DNA of 64,000 nt, taken from assembly GCA_902768665.1 (NCBI GenBank), contig CACXMA010000002.1, forward strand, positions 1 to 64,000, in the 5' to 3' direction. Numbering within the stretch: position 1 is the stretch's first letter; each line of letters starts with the position of its first letter. This document shows, piece after piece, positions 23,823 to 33,063 of this stretch. This DNA is from an uncultured Bacteroidia bacterium (GTDB lineage: Bacteria > Bacteroidota > Bacteroidia > Bacteroidales > UBA932). The translations under genes were made by a program, and so were the position numbers. The notes beneath the pieces are model-generated. The model was not told the origin of the DNA and made no database searches. It saw only the letters and a program-made list of their open reading frames with translations.

Positions 23823-25943
23823 CTAATTGATATGAACATACTTGGTTCCATAAACGGACCCGTCGCTGTTCTTCATAACGATCTTTGCATCGCCGGAAAC
23901 GCTACCGGCCTTGATCTGGAACTGGACGGTCGCACCGCCATCAATCACCGTCAAAACCGTAACGGAGACCTCGCTGGCAAAATTGGTCCCGGAAAGGCCG
24001 GAGGCCGTCTTGTCAGCCGCATCCAGTTCGGAGAATTCAAAGGCAAAGGGGACCAGCTCAGACATTACTTTGTCCGCCGTAATCGCAGGGGAAACATTGG
24101 AGATGGTGAACCAGTGACCTTCATTGTAATTGGGGTTGAACGCCTGGAAAGGAGTGGCAATCGCATCCCAAGAGAAGTTGTAATCATACGCACAGGTCGG
24201 GGCACCGCTTGAAGCAGAAGCCTGCGTAATCGTTACAACGATATCGGACAGACCGGCCGACGAAAGGGTGACCGTGTAGATATTCGCGTTGTCCGGATCG
24301 GTATTCTCGTCGAAGGACACAACGATATTCTGATTGGAATTGCCGGAGCTGGCGCTCAGCGTCGCCGTCCCGGAAGTAACGGAAGCCGTCCAGTCCACAT
24401 TGGCCGTCAAGGCGATCGTTGCGGAAGTGGCGGAGGCCGCGACATTCAGGGATGTCGAGGGGACAGAGAACTGAACATTGCCGGCTCTGATGATGTGCAT
24501 CGTGTATGTCTTGACAGCTCCGTTGTTGGCCGTCATCGTCAGGGGAACATCATATTGAACCGGCGACAGCGACGCATTCTCCGTTACCCAGAAAGGACAG
24601 CCTGAGCCGTCAGTCCAACCGGTTCCATTGGTAAGCGAACCATCCACACTGACTCCGGAAGGAAGGTGAGCCGGATCAATGGAAAGCGTGACATTTGTCA
24701 GGGAGAAATACATGTGGAACGGGTAGTATCCTGTAGCGGGCACATTCACGGTAAACTCATCGTCGGTGTCCCCAGAGATCGTACAGCCAGATGTGACAGT
24801 TCCATGATTGAAGGACGAGGAGGCCGGCCAAGCGGGGGCAGCACCCTTTGCAGGCTGAATGATGGTAACAGTCTTTGAATTGGCTCCGGTAGCAGAAACG
24901 GTTACGGTGTACTCTTTCCCGTTTTCAGTATCCTCATTTGCCGGGACGGTGACGGAGATGGTTTGGGCAGAGCCATCCGCAGTACCGGACGTCGGAGATA
25001 CGGTAAGACCGGCAGAGCCGACAGCAGACCATTCGAGGCCGCTTGTGCCCGTTACCGTAAACTCAACCGTCTCACCGGCAGCGGCGGCATAAAGCGTATC
25101 CTCATTGACATTCAGGATTTTCTCATAGAGCGTACCCAGGTTGAGGATCGTATTCCGCTTCAACGTGACGGCCTTCGTTCCGTATTTCACGATATTCTTG
25201 CCGCCCTCGCCCTGCAGGGTGATTTTGAAGCCATTGGCAAGGGTCTGCGGCATCACGACAATATAATAGGTCTCACCGCTTTTGAAATAACTGCGGTCAG
25301 CCGGTTTGGCGAAATTCACATAATGCTGGGCGTCGGTTCGATCCTGATACAAGTCGGTGAAAGAAACGGCATAGGTCTGGGCATTCGCTTTGAAACGTCC
25401 GGAAATTTTCTCGCCGTTCCGTCCTTCGAAAATAACCATCGAGATATCGTCACTTTCAAGCTGGAAAGACACCAATGCAGCAAGATTCTTAAACTCCAGA
25501 GAAGTAGAAGTGGTATACGCTACCATCGGAGCCAGGTTATTGGCAAAACCATCCTGAACAGCTGTCTGGTTTGGATTCAAATACCACTGAATCATACCCG
25601 TTTCGGCATGATAAAGATCGCCGTTATACGGATAGAACGCAGTGAAAGTCTTTGACTCTGAAGGGACATCTACCGAGAAGGTGAAATTATCATCACCACC
25701 GGTATTCGTAACCGTCTGGCTACCCGTTCCGTCATAGATAGAAATAACATCATTGGCACTCCAGCGGACCGTCTTGTTATCAAGGCTGGTCTTGGTAGCA
25801 GGGGATTCAAGAGAAGCCGTGAAAGACATCGTCTTTACACCATTCTCTTCAATGTTCTCATTAATCGTTCGCTCTTTTTCGCAAGCCGACATAAGAAGAG
25901 CAGCTGCAGCGAGAAGGGGGAAAACACTTATTCTCATGATCAT
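23823..25943 (-). CDS. Lipoprotein with fimbrillin-like N-terminus and BACON domains
   Basis: A 706-residue surface protein. The lipobox is LLMSAC; upstream ATGs at 25961 and beyond run into the small gene at 25951-26079, so I use 25943 (25937 is also possible). Residues about 35-290 resemble fimbrillin-like lipoproteins (SFTASLESPATKTSLD, TFTAFYPYNGDLY). Two BACON-type beta-sandwiches follow, one at about 300-380 (TVEFTVTGTSGLEWSAVG, ending VTIIQPA) and one at about 500-590 (ending VVTITQASA). BACON domains bind carbohydrate or mucin or act as spacers. It likely presents a glycan-binding face for the locus. It is more AT-rich than its neighbours. Confidence 0.8.
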   Translation of the reverse strand: MIMRISVFPLLAAAALLMSACEKERTINENIEENGVKTMSFTASLESPATKTSLDNKTVRWSANDVISIYDGTGSQTVTNTGGDDNFTFSVDVPSESKTFTAFYPYNGDLYHAETGMIQWYLNPNQTAVQDGFANNLAPMVAYTTSTSLEFKNLAALVSFQLESDDISMVIFEGRNGEKISGRFKANAQTYAVSFTDLYQDRTDAQHYVNFAKPADRSYFKSGETYYIVVMPQTLANGFKITLQGEGGKNIVKYGTKAVTLKRNTILNLGTLYEKILNVNEDTLYAAAAGETVEFTVTGTSGLEWSAVGSAGLTVSPTSGTADGSAQTISVTVPANEDTENGKEYTVTVSATGANSKTVTIIQPAKGAAPAWPASSSFNHGTVTSGCTISGDTDDEFTVNVPATGYYPFHMYFSLTNVTLSIDPAHLPSGVSVDGSLTNGTGWTDGSGCPFWVTENASLSPVQYDVPLTMTANNGAVKTYTMHIIRAGNVQFSVPSTSLNVAASATSATIALTANVDWTASVTSGTATLSASSGNSNQNIVVSFDENTDPDNANIYTVTLSSAGLSDIVVTITQASASSGAPTCAYDYNFSWDAIATPFQAFNPNYNEGHWFTISNVSPAITADKVMSELVPFAFEFSELDAADKTASGLSGTNFASEVSVTVLTVIDGGATVQFQIKAGSVSGDAKIVMKNSDGSVYGTKYVHIN

Positions 25944-25950
25944 TCTTTTT

Positions 25951-26079
25951 TTACCATTCATAATCTTCTTCTGCAAAAGTCTCAAGGGAACCTGGCGCAT
26001 ACAAATTACTCGCCAGAAAATTCTTCTCAACATGAACCACTTCTAGCTCACTGAGCGGTGTTGTGTAGGTTTTTTTCAT
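25951..26079 (-). CDS. Small 42-residue peptide gene in the glucan locus
   Basis: An intact frame begins MKKTYTTPLSEL and ends EEDYEW before TAA. It is too short for most gene callers. Many Bacteroidales carry short peptides starting MKKTY and ending in acidic and aromatic residues next to surface lipoprotein genes, and this one looks like them. It lies in the gap between the GH128 gene and the BACON lipoprotein gene, eight bases before the latter. No signal peptide. Function unknown; possibly a coupling or regulatory peptide. Confidence 0.65.
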   Translation of the reverse strand: MKKTYTTPLSELEVVHVEKNFLASNLYAPGSLETFAEEDYEW

Positions 26080-26099
26080 ACCTAAAGTGTTAATTATGT

Positions 26100-27380
26100 T
26101 TAGTTGTTTTTAATTCTAAGCCAGTTAAGGCGAATAGCGGCACCGCTCTGGCCGGTGAGGCGCAGGGTGGACTTCCCGGCGGGGAGGTCCAGTTTGAGGG
26201 TGCTGGTCTTCCACTGCTTCTCGGTATTGGGAATCTTCTTCGAAGCGACGGTCTCGCCATTGACGGCGAATCCGAGCGAAGACTCCATATAAGTCAGATA
26301 GCGGATGGCCACGGAGTAGGTACCCGCAGACGCCATGTCGATCTGATACTCCACGGAACCGCCCTGGCTGAGTTTGGAGATGTCGAGGACACCGCCGTCG
26401 GTGGAGGGTTCGAGGAGGATGCTGCCTTCCGCGTAGACATACTGCTCGGCGGGAATGACGTCACCGGCCTTGTACCAGATGTTTTTGTCGAGGGTCGGGA
26501 AATGGACGAAAACCTTGCCGAGGGTTGTCAGCTCGAAGGGGCTCTCCGATGTCAGGAGGTTGTTGTGCCAGCGGGAGTTGAAGCCGCCGCGGGGCATAAA
26601 CCAGGCATAGCGGAACACATTCGGGTGGGCCTCCAGCATATTCAGCGTCTCACACATGTAGACGAGCTGGGCCTCCTCGGAGATGTTGTTCGAATTGCCG
26701 TTGCAGAACTCCGTCAGCCAGATGGGCTTGCCGTACTTGGCAAACATGTCGATGAATTTCTTCACGCTGCTTGCCGAGGGCATGTAGCAGTGGAGGGCGA
26801 TGCCGTCCATGTCATCGAGGGAGACACCGGGCTGGGCGAGGAACTCGTCCATCCACTTGATGGGGTCGTGGTAGCCTTCCAGCGTGCCGTAGTTGAGGGC
26901 CGGAGAGATGATCTTCATGCCCAGCTCCTTTGCGAGCGAGACCACGGCGGGCCAGTACTCGGCGGCCTTGGAAGGCACCATGTTGGCCTGGTCGGTCAGA
27001 TTCGGCTCGTTGAACGCGAGAATGTACTTCGCCTCGGGATGCTTCTGCTTGTACTGGCGGATGTTGTCGGGATTGTAGTTCCCGTTCCAGATCATCGGGC
27101 ACCAGTCGAGCCCATACTTCGTGAACTCCCTGTCCACCGTCTCGATCGGCACACGGGAAGACCAGTCGTAGGACCAGGTAATGGCGCTCTGCAGCAGCGG
27201 AACGTCATATTCCGGAATCTGGCCGAAGCTGAAGCTGACTCCGCGCTTGGCACTCTTGGCCTGGGTCAGCGTATAGCCCGCCTTGCCGTCGTCCGATGAG
27301 GATGCACTGTCATCCTTCTCGCAGCTGGCTGCGAGAAGGAGACAGGAAAGCAGCAGGGCCGTTATGCGACGAAACTCCAT
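26100..27380 (-). CDS. GH128-type endo-beta-1,3-glucanase lipoprotein
   Basis: A 426-residue lipoprotein (lipobox LLAASC, Cys20). The catalytic barrel (about 46-305) has the family features RGVSFSFGQ at the first strand, ILAFNEPN with the proposed acid/base E125, and WLTEFCNG with the proposed nucleophile E224. These fit the GH128 (Asl1-like) family in clan GH-A, whose known members cut beta-1,3-glucans. Residues about 315-426 form a CBM6-like beta-sandwich (VEYQIDMASAGTYSVAIRYL, KSTLRLTGQSG). The gene follows SusC, SusD and a surface lipoprotein in one operon, so the locus probably targets a beta-1,3-glucan. Confidence 0.85.
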   Translation of the reverse strand: MEFRRITALLLSCLLLAASCEKDDSASSSDDGKAGYTLTQAKSAKRGVSFSFGQIPEYDVPLLQSAITWSYDWSSRVPIETVDREFTKYGLDWCPMIWNGNYNPDNIRQYKQKHPEAKYILAFNEPNLTDQANMVPSKAAEYWPAVVSLAKELGMKIISPALNYGTLEGYHDPIKWMDEFLAQPGVSLDDMDGIALHCYMPSASSVKKFIDMFAKYGKPIWLTEFCNGNSNNISEEAQLVYMCETLNMLEAHPNVFRYAWFMPRGGFNSRWHNNLLTSESPFELTTLGKVFVHFPTLDKNIWYKAGDVIPAEQYVYAEGSILLEPSTDGGVLDISKLSQGGSVEYQIDMASAGTYSVAIRYLTYMESSLGFAVNGETVASKKIPNTEKQWKTSTLKLDLPAGKSTLRLTGQSGAAIRLNWLRIKNN

Positions 27381-27386
27381 GCGTTA

Positions 27387-28181
27387 TTACTTCTTGTAGA
27401 AGAAAGCGGCGTCGAGGTTGATGACCGTACCGGCATTGCCACCGGAAAGGAAGCAGAAGATGTTGCTGCCCGGGACGCCGTCGGCATTGGTGGAAAGGGT
27501 GTGGGTGAAGTCGACACCGGCCTCGGCGAGGGAGAACTCATACTCGTTCCACTCGTTGGCGACGAAAGCGCCGTCGTTGTTGATCGGCTTCAGGGCCTGG
27601 GTCATGACACCCTCGACCTCGGTCTGGCCCTGGCCAAGCACGAAGCGGTAGAGATTACCGTCGCCCCAGGTGATATAGCAGGCATGGGCCACGTTGGCGG
27701 CACCCTTGTAGGCGATGTGGAAGTAGTAGCCGGGCTCGTTGAGCTTCGCGATCTTCTCGAAACCGTCCACCTTTCCGGTAACAAAATAACCGGCGCCGGA
27801 CCAGCCGACATTCGTGACGGCGAGGGAAGTGTAGTCACCGGCGATGCCGTAGAAGTTCAGACCGGAAGCGGTGTTGCCGGCGTAGGTATTCTCCCAGACA
27901 TAGAGGAACTTGTTGACGTCGTCCGGGCGGAGGTCGCAGGCGATCTTGCCGGCAAGTTTGTCGGACGTGGTGCCGTCCATGATGATCGGATAGTACTCGG
28001 AACCGTTCAGGGAAGCAAAGGTGCTGGTACCTTCGTTACCGTTGCCATTGCCGTTGTCGTCACCGCCGTCGTCGATGAGATCGGAATCGTCCTTCTTGGT
28101 GTCGTCCTTGCTGCAGGAATAGGTCATGGCAAGGCCTGCGACCACTGCGCAGGATGCGAGAAGCATAAATACTTTTTTCAT
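27387..28181 (-). CDS. Surface lipoprotein of the glucan locus, probable glycan-binding protein
   Basis: A 264-residue lipoprotein (Cys23 in MTYSCSKDD). An Asp/Gly/Asn-rich linker (DDGGDDNGNGNGNEG) leads into a beta-sandwich domain with LYVWENTYAG, YYFHIAYKG and ACYITWGDGNLYRF, rich in surface aromatics. Its place directly after SusD is where surface glycan-binding proteins are normally encoded. I do not recognise a named family, so the role is inferred from position, the lipoprotein signal and the fold-like pattern. Confidence 0.75.
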   Translation of the reverse strand: MKKVFMLLASCAVVAGLAMTYSCSKDDTKKDDSDLIDDGGDDNGNGNGNEGTSTFASLNGSEYYPIIMDGTTSDKLAGKIACDLRPDDVNKFLYVWENTYAGNTASGLNFYGIAGDYTSLAVTNVGWSGAGYFVTGKVDGFEKIAKLNEPGYYFHIAYKGAANVAHACYITWGDGNLYRFVLGQGQTEVEGVMTQALKPINNDGAFVANEWNEYEFSLAEAGVDFTHTLSTNADGVPGSNIFCFLSGGNAGTVINLDAAFFYKK

Positions 28182-28203
28182 TTTTGATTGGATTTATTGA
28201 TTA

Positions 28204-29784
28204 TTAATAATTTGGATTCTGCTGAAGGGCACCGAGCTCGACCTCCTTCTGGGGAATAGGCATGAGCTCGTGCTTGCCGGCGGTGAAAGTGCCGATATGG
28301 CCGCGGGCCTCCGCACTTTCGCCCTGCTTGTAGGCCTCCATGACCTGCTGGGCGATGCCCCAGCGGCAGAGGTCGAACCAGCGATGGCCTTCCATGCCGA
28401 GCTCGACCCGGCGCTCATGGCGAAGAGCCGTCCGAAGGTCGCCGGAACCGGCATACGGGTAGTCGGCAAGACCGACACGCTGGCGTACCTTATTAATATA
28501 GGTAGTTGCCCCCGGATCGTCACCGGTCTCGAGACAGGCCTCGGCATAGAGCAGGTAGACGTCTGCGAGACGGATCTGCTGGCAGTTGATGGCGCCGCGG
28601 GAATCGTGGTCGAGATGGAGATATGTGCGGGTCGACAGGTCCATCAGGGCGCGCTTGAGGGACAGATAGCGGGAACCGAGGTATACCTCCTCGGCAGGGT
28701 TGAGGATTTCGGCGTCGGTCGGGGTGAAGATGGTGGCATCCCGGCGCGGGTCGCCGGCCTCGTACTCGTCATAGAGGCTCTGTGTAGGATGGTTGAACCC
28801 CCAGCCGCTCTCGCCGTAAGAACTCGAGCGGGAACGGGTCAGGACCACGCTGAACGTGCCGCGGGAGAAACCGTTGCCCTCGCCGTAGTCGGACATGCCG
28901 TCCTCCATGTACTGGATTTCGAAGACGGACTCGGGGCCGTTCTCGCCCTCGAGGGTGAAATTGTCGGCATAATTGGCACACAGGGCATATTCGGCGGCCT
29001 GGTCCGTCAGGAACTTGTCGCCCCAGGTCTTCGCCGCAGCGAAATAGGTCGCGGCCTCGGCGGCCTTGCCCTGGTTGACATTCCAGTCGGCGAAGTAGAG
29101 ATTCGTCTTCAGGAGCATGGCCTGAGCGGCACCCTTCGTGGCACGGCCGAGGTCCTCCGCGGGATAGGCGCTCTTGAGCGGCAGGCCGGCTTCGGCATCC
29201 TTGAGGTCATCGAAGATCTGCGCATAGACCGCCTCGACGCTGGCGCGGGGCTGCCGCCAGTCGGCGCCGTCATAGACAGGCTTGACCACGAGCGGGACAC
29301 CGCCGAACAGCCGCACAAGACGGAAATAGTAGTATGCGCGAAGGAATTTCGCCTCTGCCACGAAGCGGGTCTTGAGCTCCGGCGTCAGGGACTCATCCGG
29401 CTCGAGTCCGGAAATCTGCTCGATGGCCAGATTCGCGCGGGCGATGCCCTGATACTGGGCGCGGTAGAACTGGAGGATGATGCCGTTGTTGGCCACCACC
29501 TTGAAGTTGTCGATATCGTAGAGGTCCGGACCGTCGGCAACGTTCTGACCGCCTTTGAGGGCGTCGTCAGAGGCGATGTCGCCGAAATACCACTCCGGGA
29601 AATAACCGTTCTGGTATTCCCACATAAGGGGCGTATAGACGCCGGTCGTGACCTGCCGGGCCGTTTCCGCACTGGTGAAGTAGTCGGACACGCGGTTGAC
29701 CATCGGACCGTCTTCGGTCAGCCACTTCTCGCAGGAGGTCAGTGCGACGGCGATGAAGGAAAGAGCAAATATAACTTTTTTCAT
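28204..29784 (-). CDS. susD: SusD/RagB family starch-binding-type lipoprotein
   Basis: A 526-residue lipoprotein (lipobox ALTSC, Cys18). The SusD fold is indicated by the N-terminal PMVNRVSDYFTSAETARQV, helical TPR-like parts such as LRAYYYFRLVRLFGGVPLV, and the C-terminal QIRLADVYLLYAEACLETGD and LRHERRVELGMEGHRWFDL. It lies 12 bases after SusC. With SusC it forms the outer membrane receptor that captures an oligosaccharide; the neighbour GH128 suggests beta-1,3-glucan fragments. The symbol is the family name, not an assigned ortholog. Confidence 0.95.
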   Translation of the reverse strand: MKKVIFALSFIAVALTSCEKWLTEDGPMVNRVSDYFTSAETARQVTTGVYTPLMWEYQNGYFPEWYFGDIASDDALKGGQNVADGPDLYDIDNFKVVANNGIILQFYRAQYQGIARANLAIEQISGLEPDESLTPELKTRFVAEAKFLRAYYYFRLVRLFGGVPLVVKPVYDGADWRQPRASVEAVYAQIFDDLKDAEAGLPLKSAYPAEDLGRATKGAAQAMLLKTNLYFADWNVNQGKAAEAATYFAAAKTWGDKFLTDQAAEYALCANYADNFTLEGENGPESVFEIQYMEDGMSDYGEGNGFSRGTFSVVLTRSRSSSYGESGWGFNHPTQSLYDEYEAGDPRRDATIFTPTDAEILNPAEEVYLGSRYLSLKRALMDLSTRTYLHLDHDSRGAINCQQIRLADVYLLYAEACLETGDDPGATTYINKVRQRVGLADYPYAGSGDLRTALRHERRVELGMEGHRWFDLCRWGIAQQVMEAYKQGESAEARGHIGTFTAGKHELMPIPQKEVELGALQQNPNY

Positions 29785-29796
29785 AGCGCGTTCCTC

Positions 29797-32700
29797 CTAG
29801 AAATTAAGGTTGAGACCCAGCTGGACGGTGCGGGACTGCGGATAGTTGCCATAGTCCACGCCGCCGCCGACTTCGGGATCATATCCGGAATAACCGGTCA
29901 GGGTAAAGAGATTCGAACAGGACACCGACAGGCGGAGGCGGCTGATGCCGGCCTTGGCGGTCAGTTTCTCGGGCAGGGTGTACCCCAGTTGGACATTCTT
30001 GAGACGCAGGTAAGCGCCGTCTTCGACAAAGCGGGAGTTGTTGTCCTTGTTGTGGGAGCCGCCGAGCGGGTTCGGGATGGAACCGTCCGGATTGGTTTCC
30101 GACCACACATCGCGCATCGTCGTAGAGAGCGTGGCTTCGTTGCCGGTACCTTCCGTACGCAGACGGAGGGCGTTGTAGATTTCATTGCCTGCCACTCCCT
30201 GGAAGAAGATCTGGAAGTCGAATCCCTTCCAGTTGAGGGACCCGTTGAGGCCGTAGGTCAGCCAGGGGAAAGGATTGCCGAGGTCGGCCATGTCGTTGTC
30301 GTCGATCTTACCGTCGCCGTTGCGGTCGTGGTAACGGGCGTCGCCGGCATGGTACTCATTCGCGGCGCCGGGAGCCCAGAGATGCTCGGCAACCTCCTCG
30401 TCGGAACGGTAGATACCCTCGTATTCATAACCCCAGAAGGTATAGAGGGCGAGGCCTTCATTGCTGATGGTGCGGTCGCCGTAGACCGGAGAACCGCCGT
30501 TGAGGGCCGTCAGCTTGTTCTTGATGAAGGAGACGTTGCCGCTGACGCTGTAATCGAAAGCGCCTGCGCGATTGCGGTGCTCGAGGGAAATCTCGACACC
30601 GGCGTTGCGGACCGTACCGACGTTGGCGGTCGGAGCATAACGGTTGCCGACATGGGCAGGAGCCGTCACGCCGAGGAGCATTTCCTTGGTGTCGCGCTGG
30701 AACACATCGACGGTACCGGTGAGTTTGTTGCTCCACAGGCCGAAGTCGATACCGGCGTTGAGCTGCTCGGTGGTCTCCCACTTGATATCGGTATTGACGA
30801 GGGTCAGGATGGCGGCGCCGCCGGCGAGCTGCTGGTCGGCACCGAGCACATAATCGACGAAAGTCGGACCGTTGTTGAAGATCGTCTGCACGGAGGCGTT
30901 GTCACCGATCTTGTCGTTGCCGATGCGGCCCCATCCGGCACGGAGCTTCAGGCTTTCGAGCCACTCGGCCTTGGGCATCCAGGGCTCATGGTCGATGCGC
31001 CAGGCGGCGGCGACCGACGGGAAGTAGCCCCAGACGTGGTTTTTGAACTTGGAGGTGCCGTCCGCACGGAAATTGACTGTGACCATGTAGCGGCTGTCGA
31101 AGCTGTAGTGGGCGCGGGCGAGGAAACTCTGGCGGCGGGTACGGCCTGCACCGTCCCCGGCCGGGTTGCGGTCCTCGGTCGTCTGGGAGAGATACCAGTT
31201 GCCCTCTCGGGGAATAAGGATGCTGCTGCCCGAACCGCTGAGGGTCTCGTATTCATACTCTTCGGTCGTCATACCGCCCATGAGATTGACGCTGTGCCTG
31301 TCGAAATCCTTCATCCAGGTAAGGGTGTTCTCGACGATGACCGTGCAGTAGCGGCCGGTGGACTTCTCGAGGAAGTTCTTGTCCATCTTGTCGAAGTTCG
31401 ACAGCTGATAGGCCTCCTTGAAGAGGCGGTGACGGGTGTTCGTCAAGTCCATGGAGGCGTCGGAACGCCAGACGAGGCCCTTGATCGGGGTAATCTCCAG
31501 GAAAACGTCGCCGACCCAGCGCTCGCTGTTGTCCTTGGGGTGCGAGAAGTCGACCATCGCAAAGGGATGGGTGACGTTCTTGAAGTTCGAGGCGGCGGAC
31601 AGCCGGCCACCGAGGTCCTCGCCCTTGTGGTTCTTCGCGCCGGTCGGATAATAGACCGGGTCCCACGGTGCCATGGCGATGGCGGCGGAGAGGATGGAGG
31701 CATCCGCAGCGCCGTTGTTCATCATCGCGGTGCGCCCGTGCGAGGCCATGAAGTTGAGGTTTTCGCCGACCTTGAGCCACTTGTTGATCTGGTAGGAGGA
31801 ATTGGCACGGAGCGTCATGCGGGTATAGTCGGAGCCGATGACGGTACCGTCCTGGTCGAACCAGCTGGCGCTCAGGGACCACTGCCCCTGCTGGTTGCCG
31901 CCGTTCGCGGCGATATGGTAGTTCTGGATGATCGCATTGCGGCGGAAGACTTCTTCCTGCCAGTCGGTCTCGACCTTGGAATAGTTGAGGTTGGACGGAT
32001 GATGATCCGAGGCGTAGCCGATCAGGCGGGCGCGGACCCAGGCGTCGAGACCGTCGTTTTTCAGCGTAGAGGCACCGCCGACGCTGAGACCGGCGATCGT
32101 CTGGGCGAATTCGTCGGACTGCATGAGGTCGAGCTTGCGCCAGGGGCTCTGGAAGCCCATCGTAGCATCGAAGGAAACGCTTACCGTCCCCTCGGAAGAG
32201 CCTTTTTTCGTCGTGACCAGGATCACGCCGTTGGCACCGCGGGAGCCGTAGATGGCCGTTGCGGAAGCATCCTTGAGGATTTCCGTGGAGGCGATATCGC
32301 TCGGGCTGAGGAAGCCGATGTTATCCACGATGACCCCGTCCACGACATAGATCGGAGCGGAATTGTTGACGGTACCGATACCGCGGATGCGGACCTCGGC
32401 GGCAGCACCCGGCTGGCCGGAGGAAGCGTTGACCGTCACACCGGCGGCAACGCCCTGGAGGGCCTGGTCCAGACCGGAAGCCGGTGTGCGCTGGAGCTGC
32501 TCTCCCTTGACGGAGGCCACCGATCCGGTAAGGTCGCTCTTTTTCATCACGCCGTAACCGATGGCGACGACCTCGTCAAGCAGATAAGAGTCGGTCTCCA
32601 TGATGACATTCAGGACAGGACCGTTCACAACGACTTCCTTCTCCGCATATCCCATGCAGGCAAAGACGAGGATATCCCCATCCTTGGCGGCGATCGTGAA

Positions 32701-32871
32701 GTTACCGTCAATGTCGGTGGTGGTCCCCTGCGTGGTTCCCTTCACGGAAACATAGGCACCCGGAATCGGCCAGGCTTCCGCCCCGGCTTCCGTTACCGTA
32801 CCTTTGACCTGCTGAGCCGCTGCGGAAACGGCCGCAGCCAGCAGGAGCAAGGTAAACAGGATTCTCTTCAT
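29797..32871 (-). CDS. susC: SusC/RagA family TonB-linked outer membrane transporter
   Basis: A 1024-residue protein of normal family length. A signal peptide (to about AAAQ) precedes a carboxypeptidase-like domain (about 22-95: GTVTEAGAEAWPIPGAYV, GTTTDIDGNFTI). The TonB-dependent plug starts at LDEVVAIGYG and includes PIYVVDGVIVDN and SRGANGVILVTTKKG, and the barrel ends in LGLNLNF, a proper terminal aromatic. It imports the captured glycan across the outer membrane. It opens the locus; a promoter lies at 32921-32951. Confidence 0.96.
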   Translation of the reverse strand: MKRILFTLLLLAAAVSAAAQQVKGTVTEAGAEAWPIPGAYVSVKGTTQGTTTDIDGNFTIAAKDGDILVFACMGYAEKEVVVNGPVLNVIMETDSYLLDEVVAIGYGVMKKSDLTGSVASVKGEQLQRTPASGLDQALQGVAAGVTVNASSGQPGAAAEVRIRGIGTVNNSAPIYVVDGVIVDNIGFLSPSDIASTEILKDASATAIYGSRGANGVILVTTKKGSSEGTVSVSFDATMGFQSPWRKLDLMQSDEFAQTIAGLSVGGASTLKNDGLDAWVRARLIGYASDHHPSNLNYSKVETDWQEEVFRRNAIIQNYHIAANGGNQQGQWSLSASWFDQDGTVIGSDYTRMTLRANSSYQINKWLKVGENLNFMASHGRTAMMNNGAADASILSAAIAMAPWDPVYYPTGAKNHKGEDLGGRLSAASNFKNVTHPFAMVDFSHPKDNSERWVGDVFLEITPIKGLVWRSDASMDLTNTRHRLFKEAYQLSNFDKMDKNFLEKSTGRYCTVIVENTLTWMKDFDRHSVNLMGGMTTEEYEYETLSGSGSSILIPREGNWYLSQTTEDRNPAGDGAGRTRRQSFLARAHYSFDSRYMVTVNFRADGTSKFKNHVWGYFPSVAAAWRIDHEPWMPKAEWLESLKLRAGWGRIGNDKIGDNASVQTIFNNGPTFVDYVLGADQQLAGGAAILTLVNTDIKWETTEQLNAGIDFGLWSNKLTGTVDVFQRDTKEMLLGVTAPAHVGNRYAPTANVGTVRNAGVEISLEHRNRAGAFDYSVSGNVSFIKNKLTALNGGSPVYGDRTISNEGLALYTFWGYEYEGIYRSDEEVAEHLWAPGAANEYHAGDARYHDRNGDGKIDDNDMADLGNPFPWLTYGLNGSLNWKGFDFQIFFQGVAGNEIYNALRLRTEGTGNEATLSTTMRDVWSETNPDGSIPNPLGGSHNKDNNSRFVEDGAYLRLKNVQLGYTLPEKLTAKAGISRLRLSVSCSNLFTLTGYSGYDPEVGGGVDYGNYPQSRTVQLGLNLNF

Positions 32872-32920
32872 ATCTCGAAAAATGGTTATTTATTTCGCAG
32901 TGTTTCACTTGTGGTTAACG

Positions 32921-32951
32921 CAAAATTAGCCATTTTTTCAAATTCCCCATA
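32921..32951 (-). promoter_or_regulatory. Promoter of the susC locus
   Basis: On the minus strand TATG (32948-32951), 19 bases, then TAATTTTG (32921-32928). The -7 box is perfect and the -33 box matches three of four. Predicted leader about 45 bases. Confidence 0.65.
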
Positions 32952-32961
32952 CGCGCGCAGG

Positions 32962-32997
32962 AAAAAAGTAGCAGCGAAATGATGACAAATCGCTGCT
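32962..32997 (-). terminator. Terminator at the end of the suf-regulator-lipoprotein unit
   Basis: AGCAGCGA (32970-32977) and TCGCTGCT (32990-32997) pair, and on the minus strand AC and six T follow. It separates the upstream lipoprotein gene from the susC promoter. Confidence 0.75.
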
Positions 32998-33063
32998 AAT
33001 CAAGAAATCCCAAAAAACAATTCGCCAAAAAAAGTAGTGGCTTACAGGCCGTTTTTGGCGGAT

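Noticed and set aside
28270-32982. Plus-strand open frame of about 1570 codons across susC and susD
   Set aside because: It is antisense to two clear family members, is rich in Gly, Ala, Val and Arg as expected from the complement of GC-rich codons, and shows no domain. It is a shadow frame.
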